Both the position numbers and the translations under genes were made by a program. DNA of 64,000 nucleotides from Mytilus edulis (lineage: Eukaryota; Mollusca; Bivalvia; Mytilida; Mytilidae): contig NC_092350.1 in NCBI RefSeq assembly GCF_963676685.1, positions 42,751,373-42,815,372 on the forward strand, read 5' to 3'. This document shows, piece by piece, positions 10,246-21,082 of the stretch (positions are counted from its first letter, which is position 1; each line of letters begins with the position of its first letter). The notes beneath the pieces were generated by a model. It was not told where the DNA came from and did no database searches. It was given only the letters and a program-made list of their open reading frames with translations.

Positions 10246-11146
10246 ATATATAGTATAATTATACAGATTAAAAAAAGATACTAAGGAATTGTTTTCTAAA
10301 AACAGAAAAGTTGTAAAAACATGGTATCCTCCGTTGCTGCTGGAAATCGATTATGTTTTACCACCTGGAAAATCTGCAAAACTATTTTTAAATGCGTCTA
10401 AAAAGGTTCATATCTTGAATTATATATAAACATCGTGAAATCAATGTTCAAATGCTCTGAGTTGAAAAATGTAGAGTAAATTACAAAATACGCAAAACAA
10501 CCCGAAATTAACCAAAGTAGACATTGTCAAAAAATATCAGAAGGACCTAAGAGCTACGGTTCCGCAGCTAAAGCCATTCAATAATATACTACATGATTTT
10601 GCTTTTAAGTAAACGTGTACCTACCTGTTTCATGGTCAAAAATAATACACACTGATGTCCAGTTAAGATGAGTAACCACAGATATTAATGTTACTACTGG
10701 TATATCCATCTTGCACCGAACTGGTTTCCAGTAGATACATAACTCCCAACAGTTCAAAGATACCACCAGTCAGTTATAGCATTGATTGGCTGAATTATTC
10801 ACATTGGACCATATGTTTGATGAATTATATAATAATTATTTGTTTATTAAATGATAATTTGTTTATTAAATAATATTTTTTTTTTATCAAAGTGTCACAT
10901 ATTGATTGCAATAAAAATAATTCACACATAATATACATACAATATAAAACAACCAATATCCAGTCAAAAACTGACTTACGAAACACTATATTATACTAAA
11001 TAAATATTTATTCAGTATATTGATTATCCAAATATAATTAAATTTAAGGAAGTAATGAATATGGCAAAACAATCATATTTAAAAAAAGCTATGTACATTT
11101 ATAAGGCATATTAATTCATGTGTGTGTTCTCCTGGCTAAATTCGAT
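10246..11146. other. No gene recognised
   Basis: About 900 bp of AT-rich sequence without a supportable frame, palindrome or known repeat. Confidence 0.5.
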
Positions 11147-12511
11147 TTATATGGGCGTTTTTCAATAAAAACGTATTTTCTTGTCTCAGCCACTTTTAAA
11201 AAAATGTGTTTGATCTTTACAAGTTTTTTGTGCAGTCAGTACATTGAATTAGATTTAACATTTTTAAGCAAAGAAACAGTTTATTTTTTAGAGGGATTGA
11301 TAAGATATTGATTCCTGAATGGTCCAAAACAACCAAAATGGCATGTCCCTAGACCGCCTGTTCACATTCATACTCTAAAATATCGTAAAAAAATGTAGAA
11401 ATAAATATTATTTTTACTTAATGTAAGTTCTTTAATAACTCAAAAGTATGTTTAGAGCCAACATATTTTAATAAACAGCTTTTAACATAGGATTTTTTTT
11501 TATTTCAGAAGGTGTGTCCCTGACAAAATGTCCACTACGAATCGAAGTCATTAAAATTTGCTAATAAACAGTTTTATAAAGTCAATGAAATTTGTGTTTG
11601 CAAGAGATATAAACATTAGGGTCTTACAAAAGAAGTGATGCTTTTATAACGGCAATTAAATTGTTGGTAAGAAAAATTGAGCACATTAAATGGACCAGAG
11701 TGATACCGTATTTTTGTAAATGTCCACTACGAAACGGTCAAATCTCCTTCAGTATCTGATTTTAAAATTATGAAAAAAATATCAGTGTACAGCTTAATAC
11801 ATGCTTTGATGAATACAGTCAGTCTTGTTACTTTTGCAATATAGGGGTTGTGGGAAAAAAATAAAACATGTGAATATGTCCCCTACGAAACGGTCACCTT
11901 CGAAACAAGTATGGGAGAAAAACGTTTCGTAGTGGACGCTACCACTACCATGCAGTCTTTTTTTACTCTTGTTTTCAATTATATTCCTGCAAAACAAATA
12001 ACAAGGGTTAGTTTCATGTAATTTTTATTATGTTTTTATTAACATAGAATAGGGTTGATGTCAACTACGAAACTTTTTGTCCACTACGAAACGGTTTTGT
12101 CAACTACGAAACGCATCAAAATGTCCACTACGTAACATGAGTTGTACCTTCATATGTGAAGCACTGTCTAATCTTAATCGATAAAAAAATGGTTCTCCAA
12201 ATCAGAAAAAAAAGGAGATTTTTCTAGTAAATAAGGTAAACAAACTGGAATGTTTATAGGAAACATTTAAAATTGCAAAAATATGTGTGTTTAGAAGCAG
12301 TTTCGTAGGGGACAAAAGTCCCTACGACACAGTACACACATTATGAAAATAATATCATTTTAAAGAGTATTTAAGATTGCACTTTTTGTTTACAAACAGG
12401 TCTATAATAGAGGTATTCAAAATAGTTCTTGAAATTAAATTTTAGACAAGTTGATTTTCCATTTTTTTTAGGTCTGAAAAGAACGCTTTTATTGAAAAAC
12501 GCCCATATTTG
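11147..12511. mobile_element. 1.37-kb inverted-repeat element with internal GTCCACTACGAAACGG array
   Basis: It begins ATATGGGCGTTTTTCAATAA (11147) and ends TTATTGAAAAACGCCCATAT (12511), long inverted repeats. Inside, the motif GTCCACTACGAAACGGT and variants occurs about nine times, in both orientations (near 11530, 11720, 11878, 11922 inverted, 12060, 12080, 12100, 12120, 12300). No transposase frame is visible. The ends are themselves ATAT-rich, so the target-site duplication cannot be called. It is either a large MITE or a deletion derivative of an unknown DNA transposon. Confidence 0.75.
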
Positions 12512-12599
12512 TAAATAGTGTACATATTATGTATTCTGTAATTTATAATTGTGCTATTTATTACATGTAACTTCTGTATACCATTGTATTGACGAAGGT

Positions 12600-12835
12600 T
12601 TGTCAGAATAAAGATATATTGTCTCGAACTCGGTTGACTCGAAATTTCGGATGAGTCGAAGTTTTCACGTGGTCCCGAACTTTATTCCATTCAAAAGTAT
12701 GTAATTCGACTCCTAATTCGACTCCTGATGAGTCGAAATTGGATGAGTCGAAATTTCGGTTTAGTCGAACTAAATTTACGGTCCCAAGATTAACAAAAGC
12801 ATTCAAATTCATTGTTTATCTCGAACTAATACACA
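12600..12835. mobile_element. Fragment with GACTCGAAATTTCGG repeats, possibly pogo/Tigger-derived
   Basis: GACTCGAAATTTCGGATGAG, GAGTCGAAATT and GTCGAACT repeat through the interval. Similar sequence at 14505-14605 ends in a pogo-like terminus. I cannot see a matching left terminus. Confidence 0.4.
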
Positions 12836-13160
12836 TGTCAAAACATGACCTCTGGGATTTAAATGGATTGAAGAGTTAATCTGACAATACACGTGTAATT
12901 AAATTTCCGGTCACTGACCACTGTATTGATTTATGACATGCTATTTCCATGAGTGTTTACCTAAGATTATCTTTTATAGAATTTTTATAAATAATTAGTG
13001 ATACATTGTTAATGTTCATGAAAAAGTATTTAAATTGTTTACAAAACAATTAATTTGTGATTTACACTAATGAGCTTGGGTGTGTAAAAGTGAGGATTAT
13101 GGCTTCCGTTGATGATCACCTAAAAACTACTCAAGCGGCGTCTTTAATCTTCTGAAAAGA
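12836..13160. other. No gene recognised
   Basis: AT-rich sequence between the pogo-like fragment and the LINE 3' end. Nothing identified. Confidence 0.45.
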
Positions 13161-13164
13161 AGAT

Positions 13165-14220
13165 TCAGATTCAATATTTTATTAAAGTCTCACTACTTGC
13201 AATACATAAATATACAGTACATACAGAGTATATACACACTATAAAACAGACAATACACAAATATAAATTACAAGTACCATTCTATTAAGAATTATGAGAG
13301 ACTATAAAACAATTTCTATATAAAACTAGTTAAAATACATACGATTATTAAAATAATTTCATTTTAAGAATATAAAAAGGTATTTCTTCTACTTAAAATA
13401 TCAAAGCAGGTTTTGGCAACCATATCATAACAATTAATGTTTTTAAATAAATAAACAAATTTATCATCATCAGACAAATCATTAAAATCTACATTATATT
13501 TCATAGCTTCGCTATATAAACAAAAGCGCAAATCTGCATGTAAAGGACATGATAGTATTACATGTTTTTCGTCTTCTATGTTATCATTACACATAAAACA
13601 CACTCTTTCGTCTACATTTTTATTTTCATACCGCCCTGTTTCAATTCTCAACGGAGCTACTCCGCATCTAAATTAAGCAAAAGCACTTCTATATCTATAA
13701 GATAATTTTTTTGATAAATATAATTCACTTCCATAACTGTCTTTAAACAATTTATAAGTCCGCAATTTTTTACCAACATCTTGTGTTAATATTCTATTTT
13801 GCCAGTTTTCTATATACTTATCAAGTAAAAATTCTTCTATCTGCATAATACTTTGTTTACACAGTACATTATTTAAATCAGTATACAAATCTAAATTACA
13901 TTCTTTAAACTTAGACATAATCCTAAAACACCAATTTCTTCTCTTAATTAATTATTAAGAGCATTTCTATAACACCATTTAAATATTCTATAATTTAATC
14001 TATCTGTGCACATTATGTTACACCTAGCCCAGTGTCGAAAAACACAAGTCCACTGCTTAACACTTGGAGGTCTCCAGCCCATATCCCCTTGAATTGCATC
14101 GTTTGGGGTATATTTACCCACACCCATAAAAGACCTGATAGCTCTGTTCTGGACAGCATTTATACATGAAAAATCTCTGGTGCCCCAAATGGCTGCAAAA
14201 GAAAGAGTGAGATAAATCAA
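13165..14220 (-). pseudogene. LINE reverse transcriptase C-terminus, broken
   Basis: Three successive minus-strand frames make one C-terminal region. 13948-14220 has IWGTRDFSCINAVQNRAIRS and FMGVGKYTPNDAIQGDMGWR. 13673-13918 is a helical region. 13364-13651 has CFMCNDNIEDEKHVILSCPL, a zinc-knuckle-like RVT C-terminus. Upstream RT motifs are missing, so the copy is 5'-truncated, and frameshifts separate the pieces. The 3' untranslated part runs to about 13165. The same family recurs at 21.1-24.7 kb (IWGTKEFSCITVVQNRA). Confidence 0.85.
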
Positions 14221-14499
14221 AATGAAAAGAAATCAAAATTTTCTTAAATCTCTTGTATCCGAGAATGAACAATTTTGTCAGCTATTAGCGACCTGAATTA
14301 CGAAACTGTCGATTGGAAATTACTCTCTTAAAAAAGCCATAGGATTTTATTTTTAATTGAAACAATTGAATAAGTAAAAGTAAAAGTCATTATAATAATA
14401 AAAGACTGTGACATACAAATACATCGATCTGATACTAGAATATCGATCCCCTTGCCATATTCACGCGGATTTATTTTAGCTTTACCAAGATAAGCAAGA

Positions 14500-14605
14500 G
14501 TTGTGTCCCTTAGAATGTCGAACTTCCAGTGTTCGTTTGAGTCGAACTACGTGTATCTCGAAATATTTCTCTGGTCCGGCTGACTTCGACATAACGATAG
14601 TCGAC
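14500..14605 (-). mobile_element. Terminus of a pogo/Tigger-like DNA transposon
   Basis: Read on the minus strand from 14600, CAGTCGACTATCGTTATGTC leads into GAAGTC repeats (GTCGAACT and TCGAAAT are frequent), the pattern of Tigger/pogo termini. It is preceded by TATA, in line with a TA target. Only this end is clear. Confidence 0.5.
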
Positions 14606-14869
14606 TGTATATACAAATCAAAACAGCGTAAAAATAAAATATTAAAAATAATATTCGTCTTTTTCACAAATAAATGTTCCTGAGCTTGAGTAATTAGTTA
14701 TATAAAACATAATTTATACTCATTTTACAACAAATGATAAAAAAAATCAAAGTACCTTTTATGATAAAATATCAGTTTATAAATCACATTGTCTAATATG
14801 CTAATTATACTAAATAAATAAATGATTTGGAAAATACGTTGAAGGTATAAAAAGTCATGAGAATTACGA

Positions 14870-15055
14870 ATGCAATTAGGTTCTATCCGGGCACTCTGGT
14901 TCTAAATTCTAAACCTTGGTTCCATCTGGGTTTTTTGGTCCTGAACCTTGGTTCTATCCGGGTTATATTATTTGGTTCGAAACCATGATAACTGGTTCAA
15001 CATCCGGGTTGTTTGGTTACAGCAACCCAACTTCTTGCTTCCATCTGGGTTCTAC
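14870..15055 (+). repeat. Degenerate repeats of TTGGTTCCATCTGGGTT
   Basis: About five diverged copies (GGTTCTATCCGGG, GGTTCCATCTGGGTT, GGTTCAACATCCGGGTTG) run directly up to the 5' end of the LINE fragment that follows. Confidence 0.65.
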
Positions 15056-16305
15056 TCTAGTCTGAGCAATTGGCAAAACATATATAAAGGAGTACCACAA
15101 GGTTCTTTTCTAGGTCCTATACTGTTTAACATCTTCATTAATGACATATTTCACTTCACCACAAACAGTTCACTTTACAATTATGTTGATGACAACACAT
15201 TATCTTATGCAAATAGAGATATAGACAACGTTATCTCCACACTTGAAAAAGACAGTTTGGCTCTGATAGAATGGTTTTCTTCCAATCAAATGAAGGCAAA
15301 CCCTGAAAAATTTCAAGCTTTGGCAATTGGCAAAAAAACAATGGGCAAAACATTACGTTTGATCTAGCAGGTAACAAAATAAAATGTGAAAAAGAGGTCA
15401 AACTATTAGGCATCACCATTGACTTTGAACTAAATTTCAACACGCATATATCAAACATCTGCAAAAAAGCATCCAGACAACTAAATGTTTTAAAAAGACT
15501 TGGCAAATACTTAAACAAACTTTAATTTCTGCTCATTGTCCTGGCATTTTTGCAGCGAGGCCAACACCACAAAAATTGAAAAAGTACAAGAAAGAGCACT
15601 TCGCTTCATTTACCAGGATCACAATAGCACATATGAAGACTTACTTTTAAAATAAAAAATGCCATCACTTAAAGTAAGACGCCTAAGAACCATGGCAATA
15701 TAGGTCTTTAGAACAGTCAATCATGAAAACCCAGTGTACCTCCATGATCTTATAAATATTAAAAAAACAAAATATTCTTTCAGATACTAAAATTTAGCTG
15801 AAATACCTGACGTAAGAACAACAAGGTATGGCTTGAAATCTTTCAGATATTCTGCTGCCAAACTATGGAATGAGTTGCCAAACCACTTTAGAACTGAAAC
15901 ATCTTTTACCCAATTCAAGAGTCTAATAAACTCATGGAATGGCAACTCATGCCATTGCAATGCATGTGCTTAGTTTTATTTATTTTATGTTACAGCTTGA
16001 AATATAATAGTGCTGCTTTTTGTGAATGTTTGCTTAGCTTTTTATAATTTGTGAATGCTGTGCTTTATTTTTTATGTTTGCTTTTAGTGCTTATTCTTAT
16101 GCATGTATAGAATATAGTATTTAAATAGTGTAGCCTAAATGTGCATGAAATGTATGTTCTATATGTCTTTTATGTTTTAATATTTGTATTGTGTATGTTT
16201 ATTATGTAAATGTATGCATTTGTCGGTTATAAAAGCTCAGAGAGCTTATGTTTATTTGTTATGTAACATGCCGACTATAAATAAAGCTTTGAATTGAATT
16301 GAAGA
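15055..16305 (+). pseudogene. 5'-truncated LINE (CR1/Jockey-like) with RT core and 3' tail
   Basis: The plus strand encodes KGVPQGSFLGPILFNIFIND, then NYVDDNTLSYANRD with the YVDD catalytic box near 15182, then MKANPEKFQALAIGKK. Frames then shift through VKLLGITIDFELNFNTHISN, KVQERALRFIYQDHNSTYED and AAKLWNELPNHFRTETSF, to a short CNACA end near 15973. The 3' region ends in AATAAAGCTTTGAATTGAAT, a short TTGAA-type tail typical of LINE 3' ends. Truncated upstream of RT motif B-box sequences, with several frameshifts and in-frame stops. Not functional. It is a different family from the LINE at 13.2-14.2 kb. Confidence 0.88.
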
Positions 16306-16820
16306 TCATTCTAATATTCCCGTTGAACTTGGAGAAGATAACCGCAAGTATTCGAATAAAAAGATAAAGTAGGTCAAAGACGCTAAAATTGTTTTATAAC
16401 ATTAAACATATCAGCATCGACGGTAAAGGAAGCTGTAAGGTATTTATCCTCTCATTTTAATTATTTTGATTAGGAAACTAGATGAAAATAAAGCATCGTT
16501 TAGTTTTTCAAAAAATAAACCGAAATATACAGTATATATAAAACATCCATTTATTTAATTCAGTCGTTCTGATTTCATTTATTTTCCTTTACTCATCTCT
16601 TATTTCCGTTAATATTTCTAGAAGTTTTAAAACCACGCAATTAGGACATGTCGTTCAATTGGCCAACGATATGTGCATCTAGCCAAGGATTTGTATAGTG
16701 ACGCTTGACCAGTTGACGACTTGCATATATATTTGATTGCACATTTCTTTTCAAGTTCGACTGAATTATATTTATTGGCTTGTAATAATGTCAGATTTGA
16801 TCGAAATACATATAAAGTAT
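16306..16820. other. No gene recognised
   Basis: Unremarkable AT-rich sequence following the LINE tail. Confidence 0.45.
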
Positions 16821-16825
16821 ACAGG

Positions 16826-16997
16826 CCCGTAGCCAGGAATTTCCAAGGGGGAGAGGGGGGATATTTGGACTCACGAACTCGACTTTAACAGTCACAATTC
16901 AAACAGAACGTTGACTTTAACAGTGCTTATTTGTTTTCAAGGGGGGGGGGGGGGGGGTCGTCCAACCCCTACCCCCTCGAACCCCCCTGACTACGGG
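16826..16997. mobile_element. Short inverted-repeat element with a poly-G tract
   Basis: CCCGTAGCCAGG (16826) and CCTGACTACGGG (16997) are inverted repeats with one mismatch. The interior is G-rich at both ends and includes a 17-bp G run at 16941-16957. No coding content. The form resembles a small hAT-type MITE. Confidence 0.6.
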
Positions 16998-17184
16998 TAT
17001 GGTATATGTAACAAATCGACCAATACAGAATGTTAAAAGACATATAAAAAGAAAGTGATGATCAATTTAAGTTTGTAAGCTTTTAATTTAATAAGTTGAA
17101 AAATAAGCTATCAAATATTACAAAAATGTATATGTACAATAAATTTGTCAAATTTGATACTTCTTGTGAAGGGCATGCATATAA

Positions 17185-17464
17185 TCATTCGGCCCAAAAT
17201 AAAGAAATAAAAAAAAAATAAGATTGAATATTTTTATAATAAAATTTAGTGTGTGTTAATGACAGTGCTAGTGGGACGAGTATACCAGCACAATAGTCAG
17301 AACTTCTGTGTTGGCGCCATAGTGGAGGGGCATAAAGTGTTACCCTAGTCCGTCCGGCCCGAACGTCCCCAAAAATGGGTTCCGTTCTACTAACTTTAGT
17401 TAAGTTTGCCTCAATCAAAATACTACAAGACTTATACACAATATAAAAAGGAAGATGTGCCATG
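17185..17464. other. Repeat-like sequence, partly repeated at about 18180 and 18400
   Basis: TTTGCCTCAATCAAAATACT and CTTATACACAAT recur with changes near 18230 and 18430, so this is part of a diverged direct repeat of about 1 kb spacing. The minus-strand 103-codon frame across it shows no domain. Confidence 0.4.
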
Positions 17465-18130
17465 AGTGTCGATGAGAACTCTCCACAAGAGACCAAAATG
17501 GCACAGAAATTAACAACTATAGGTCACCATACGGCATTTAACAATGAGCAAAGTTCATACCACATAGTCAGCTATAAAAGGCACCGAAATGACAATGTAA
17601 AACAATGCAAACGAGAAAACTAACGGCCTAATTTATGTACAAAAAATGCACGAAAAACAAATATGTAACACATAAACAAACGACAACCACTGAATTACAG
17701 GCTCCTGACTTGGAAAAAGCACATACATACAGAACAAGGCAGGAATAAACATGTTAGCGGGATCCCCAACCTCCACCTAATGTGGCACGAGTGCTAATGA
17801 GAACTCTCCACAAGAGACCAGATGACACAGAAATTAACAACTATAGGTCACCATACGGCCTTCAACAATGAGCAAAGTGCATACCGCATAGTCAGTTATA
17901 ATAGGCACCGAAATGACAATGTAAAATAATTCAAACGAGAAAAGAAACGGACAAATATATGTACAAAAAATGGAAAAAAACTAATATGTAACACATAAAC
18001 AAACGACAACCACTGAAATACAGGCTCCTGACCTGCGACAGTCACATACATACCGAATAAGGCGGGTTTGAACATGTAAGCAGGATCCCCACCATCCCTC
18101 TAACCTGGGACAATGCTTATTACCACACAA
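17465..18130 (+). repeat. Two tandem copies (~325 bp) of an interspersed repeat
   Basis: GAGAACTCTCCACAAGAGAC, TTAACAACTATAGGTCACCA, AAACAAACGACAACCACTGA and CAGGCTCCTGAC occur in both halves about 325 bp apart (units start near 17474 and 17800). It is the same family as 9890-10245 in opposite orientation. Confidence 0.8.
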
Positions 18131-18990
18131 CACAAAATCAAATATGAAATTTGGTAGCGTCCCTTTAAAACATAGAAAATGCTCAATTTTTCGTTTCCGC
18201 GTTCTCTTAAATAAGTTTGACCCAATCAAATAAACCTTATACGCAATGCTTATTACCCCATAACACAAATCTATCAAGTTCGGGTGGCATCACTGTTCAT
18301 GAGTTTGATGTTAATTAGATGTAAGAAGCTGTGGTACGAGTACCAATGATACAAATGCCAACACGGAGCCTTAAGATAGGGAAAATGCTAAATCTGTTGT
18401 TTCCGTTCTCTAACTTTAGTTTGCCTCAACCAAATGTTTTGAAACTTATACACAATGCTTATGGTCACAAAACGGTCAAAATTACGCGAATCATGCATCT
18501 ACATGTGAAAGTTTACTCATGGTTTTTTTCACAAGCAGGGGAACCTGTGGCAAATAGACATATTCTACATTTATTTCAGTAAACAGCTTATTACTTCCAT
18601 TGAATTCTACACTGTGTACTTCTAATAGAATTAACTTGCATATTTTTTCAGGATATCGGTGCAGTTTAGTAACAGACAGTGATATTTCAAGTTACATGTG
18701 ACCAGCATTACAAAGTGTGTCACTAGATTGAGCTCTCTGTCTAAGTGTACTTTAAAGGTTCTTTGCACTGAGTTCAGTTTATTGATATGCGTATACCTTC
18801 TGTGTGAAATTTTAAGATGTAAAAAACAGACTATCCATATCTTCATGTGCATGAAATGAAATGAAATCTACGGTAAAATGATGGAAGCATTTTGCATTTT
18901 CTATCACAATTCGCAGCACATGGTGATACTGAAGTAGTAAATGTTCTCCCTAACTCTTCATGGAAATTAATGGATTTAGTTTTTATTTGA
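18131..18990. other. No gene recognised; weak copies of the 17.2-17.45 kb sequence
   Basis: Diverged repeats at about 18180-18250 and 18395-18450. The small frames at 18331-18582 and 18631-18852 have no domain features. Confidence 0.4.
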
Positions 18991-18994
18991 ACCA

Positions 18995-19830
18995 AACATT
19001 CTTAAAAACGAGAAAATCCCACACCCGGAGCCGGGCTTCATATGGCCCCTGAACAAAATTTGTAATAATTCAAACTTCAAAACATAAAACTGAACTTATA
19101 ATTAAAAACATACAAGAATAACAAAAACCAGATACTCCTGACTTGATATCAAGGATACTAAGAGTCAATACAATGCAATATGCATAGGTCAAGAGTCAAA
19201 AAGTCATAGTCTGGTCAAGAGTTATTTGTTAAAAAAAACACAAAGCAGATTTTTAGGAAAGGGTCATCGTGGTACACAAAACTAACATATATATCTTTAT
19301 ATCTAATATTGATATGTAAGAAAATATGGTATGTGTGCCAATCAGACAATTCTCCATTTAATTCAAACAAAATAAACATGTTGTAAATTGAGGGCAAAGG
19401 TCAAGCTCACATGAGGTTTCTGTGCCACTAGACTCACCATGTTATGATAATACATCTACATGCCACATATTCAGAAGCAAGGTCAATTGAAAATTATATT
19501 TTGAGGTCAAGGTTATATACGCACTGTATCATGATGACACACCCAACGTGCATAGATCAAGAGACTTAAAGTCAGTGTCTGGTCAAGAGTTCCATGTCAA
19601 ATATACTCACAGCAGTCCTGCACAAAAGTTCATCGTGGTACACATAACAATGTCTTATGCTATGATGCACTACACATGCCAAATACAGAAAACCTAGGTC
19701 AGAGACAGAAACACAAGACATATAACCAAACTCAATGGAACATGATGGAATGGTACTTGTATTGCGAGTCACTACAATTGCCTTCAACATAGAACATAAA
19801 TTCTCGCAACACTGCAAAGTTAAAACCGTC
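18995..19830. repeat. Repeat remnants, including a PLE-tail fragment and a ~365-bp direct repeat
   Basis: CCCACACCCGGAGCCGGGCT near 19018 resembles CCCGCACCCGGAGGCGTCCT near 23175, which belongs to the tail of the Penelope-like copy. Further on, GTCTGGTCAAGAGTT followed by TCATCGTGGTACACA occurs at about 19208-19280 and 19578-19645, a diverged direct repeat. Confidence 0.5.
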
Positions 19831-19935
19831 TTTTACAAAAGTTTGAGCAGGATTCTTTACAACAATTATCTTACCACTGTTAATTAAGAATCTAGTTGTA
19901 CAGCTATGTCAATATACTTAAACTGTAAGATTTAT

Positions 19936-20120
19936 ATAATAGTTCTTGAAAAACTGGTCATTATCGTGATATATGGACTGCCCACAGGACAATGGTATTG
20001 ACTAAGATAGTGATAATGACTGAGCCGAAGGCGAGGTCATTATCGCTGTCGCAGTCAATACCTCTGCCCTACGGGCAGTCCATGTATCACGAAAATGACC
20101 AGTTTTTCAAGAACTATTAT
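19936..20120. mobile_element. 185-bp foldback (hairpin) element
   Basis: The arm ATAATAGTTCTTGAAAAACT with GGTCATTATCGTGATA pairs with the inverse arm ending TTTTTCAAGAACTATTAT over about 85 bp with scattered mismatches. The loop is TGAGCCGAAGGCGAG. No protein. It resembles the 702-847 hairpin in layout (GC-rich GAGCGNAGCGAG-like loop) but not in sequence of the arms. Confidence 0.75.
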
Positions 20121-20395
20121 GTTTATTTCATTGAGAAACCATGTTTTAGAAAATTCTCATAAATTCAAAATGCCTACAGCGAACTCGAGTAGTTGTACGA
20201 TTTCTATGGCAAAGAGTTCAGACCAGTCGTAGTAATACTGCCATTCATTTTAGTGCAATTTTTCAGTATATCAATACTTATTAATCAAGTTATCTTTAAT
20301 TTTATAATTAATGAAAACATATAATTAACAATTCAACAACTTAAATATAATCATATATTAAAAACATTTTTTTATAAAAGGTACATCTCTCTAAA

Positions 20396-20520
20396 AAGAG
20401 AAACCACGCCCCACCGGTCATTATCAGAGAAATCACGCCTCAACGGTCATTATCAGACGGAAACCACGCCCCAACGGTCATCATCAGACGGAAACCACGA
20501 CCACCAGTCATTATCATATA
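20396..20520 (+). repeat. ~31-bp minisatellite, four copies
   Basis: GAAACCACGCCCCAACGGTC followed by ATTATCAGACG repeats four times with few changes. GGTCATTATC is shared with the neighbouring foldback, so both may derive from one larger element. Confidence 0.8.
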
Positions 20521-21050
20521 AAAGTTCGTTCACGATCGGTTTTCTGGTCCGTTTTTTTCTGTTAATGACCGATGGAATTTATTACTGAAGAATAATGAAT
20601 GTCATGTGACCCCTTTTAATCCAATAAGAGAATCTTATTCTCAACCGATATGAAATAATAGACATTAAAACAGTAAAAAGTAGGGTTTACCATTAATGTA
20701 TAACCTAACCATGCGATAGTTCTATGGTAAGCTGATGGAAACACATGATGCAGTCATGAAATTGAATAATTGCAATAGTACGACCCGAACAATACAAGAC
20801 AGAGTTGTAAACAAATAAAAGTAATGATACATACGAATTTTTAATCACAATGAACAAATAATGAACCGGAGTTTTTTTTTCAATTTATCTAAAATGTACG
20901 CTTGCGTTTAATAATGGAAATTAACACTGTATATTTATATAAACGATCAATCCTGTAAATAAATAAATAAAAAATATCAACTATTTATAAAATATAAACT
21001 TTTAAAAATATAGTACCCTGTTATTTGTCCAAAGGTATAAAAAAGAAGTT
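20521..21050. other. No gene recognised
   Basis: AT-rich sequence up to the 3' end of the next LINE. Nothing supported. Confidence 0.45.
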
Positions 21051-21082
21051 GAATCATTATGAAAATAATTTTCTACGGCTAA

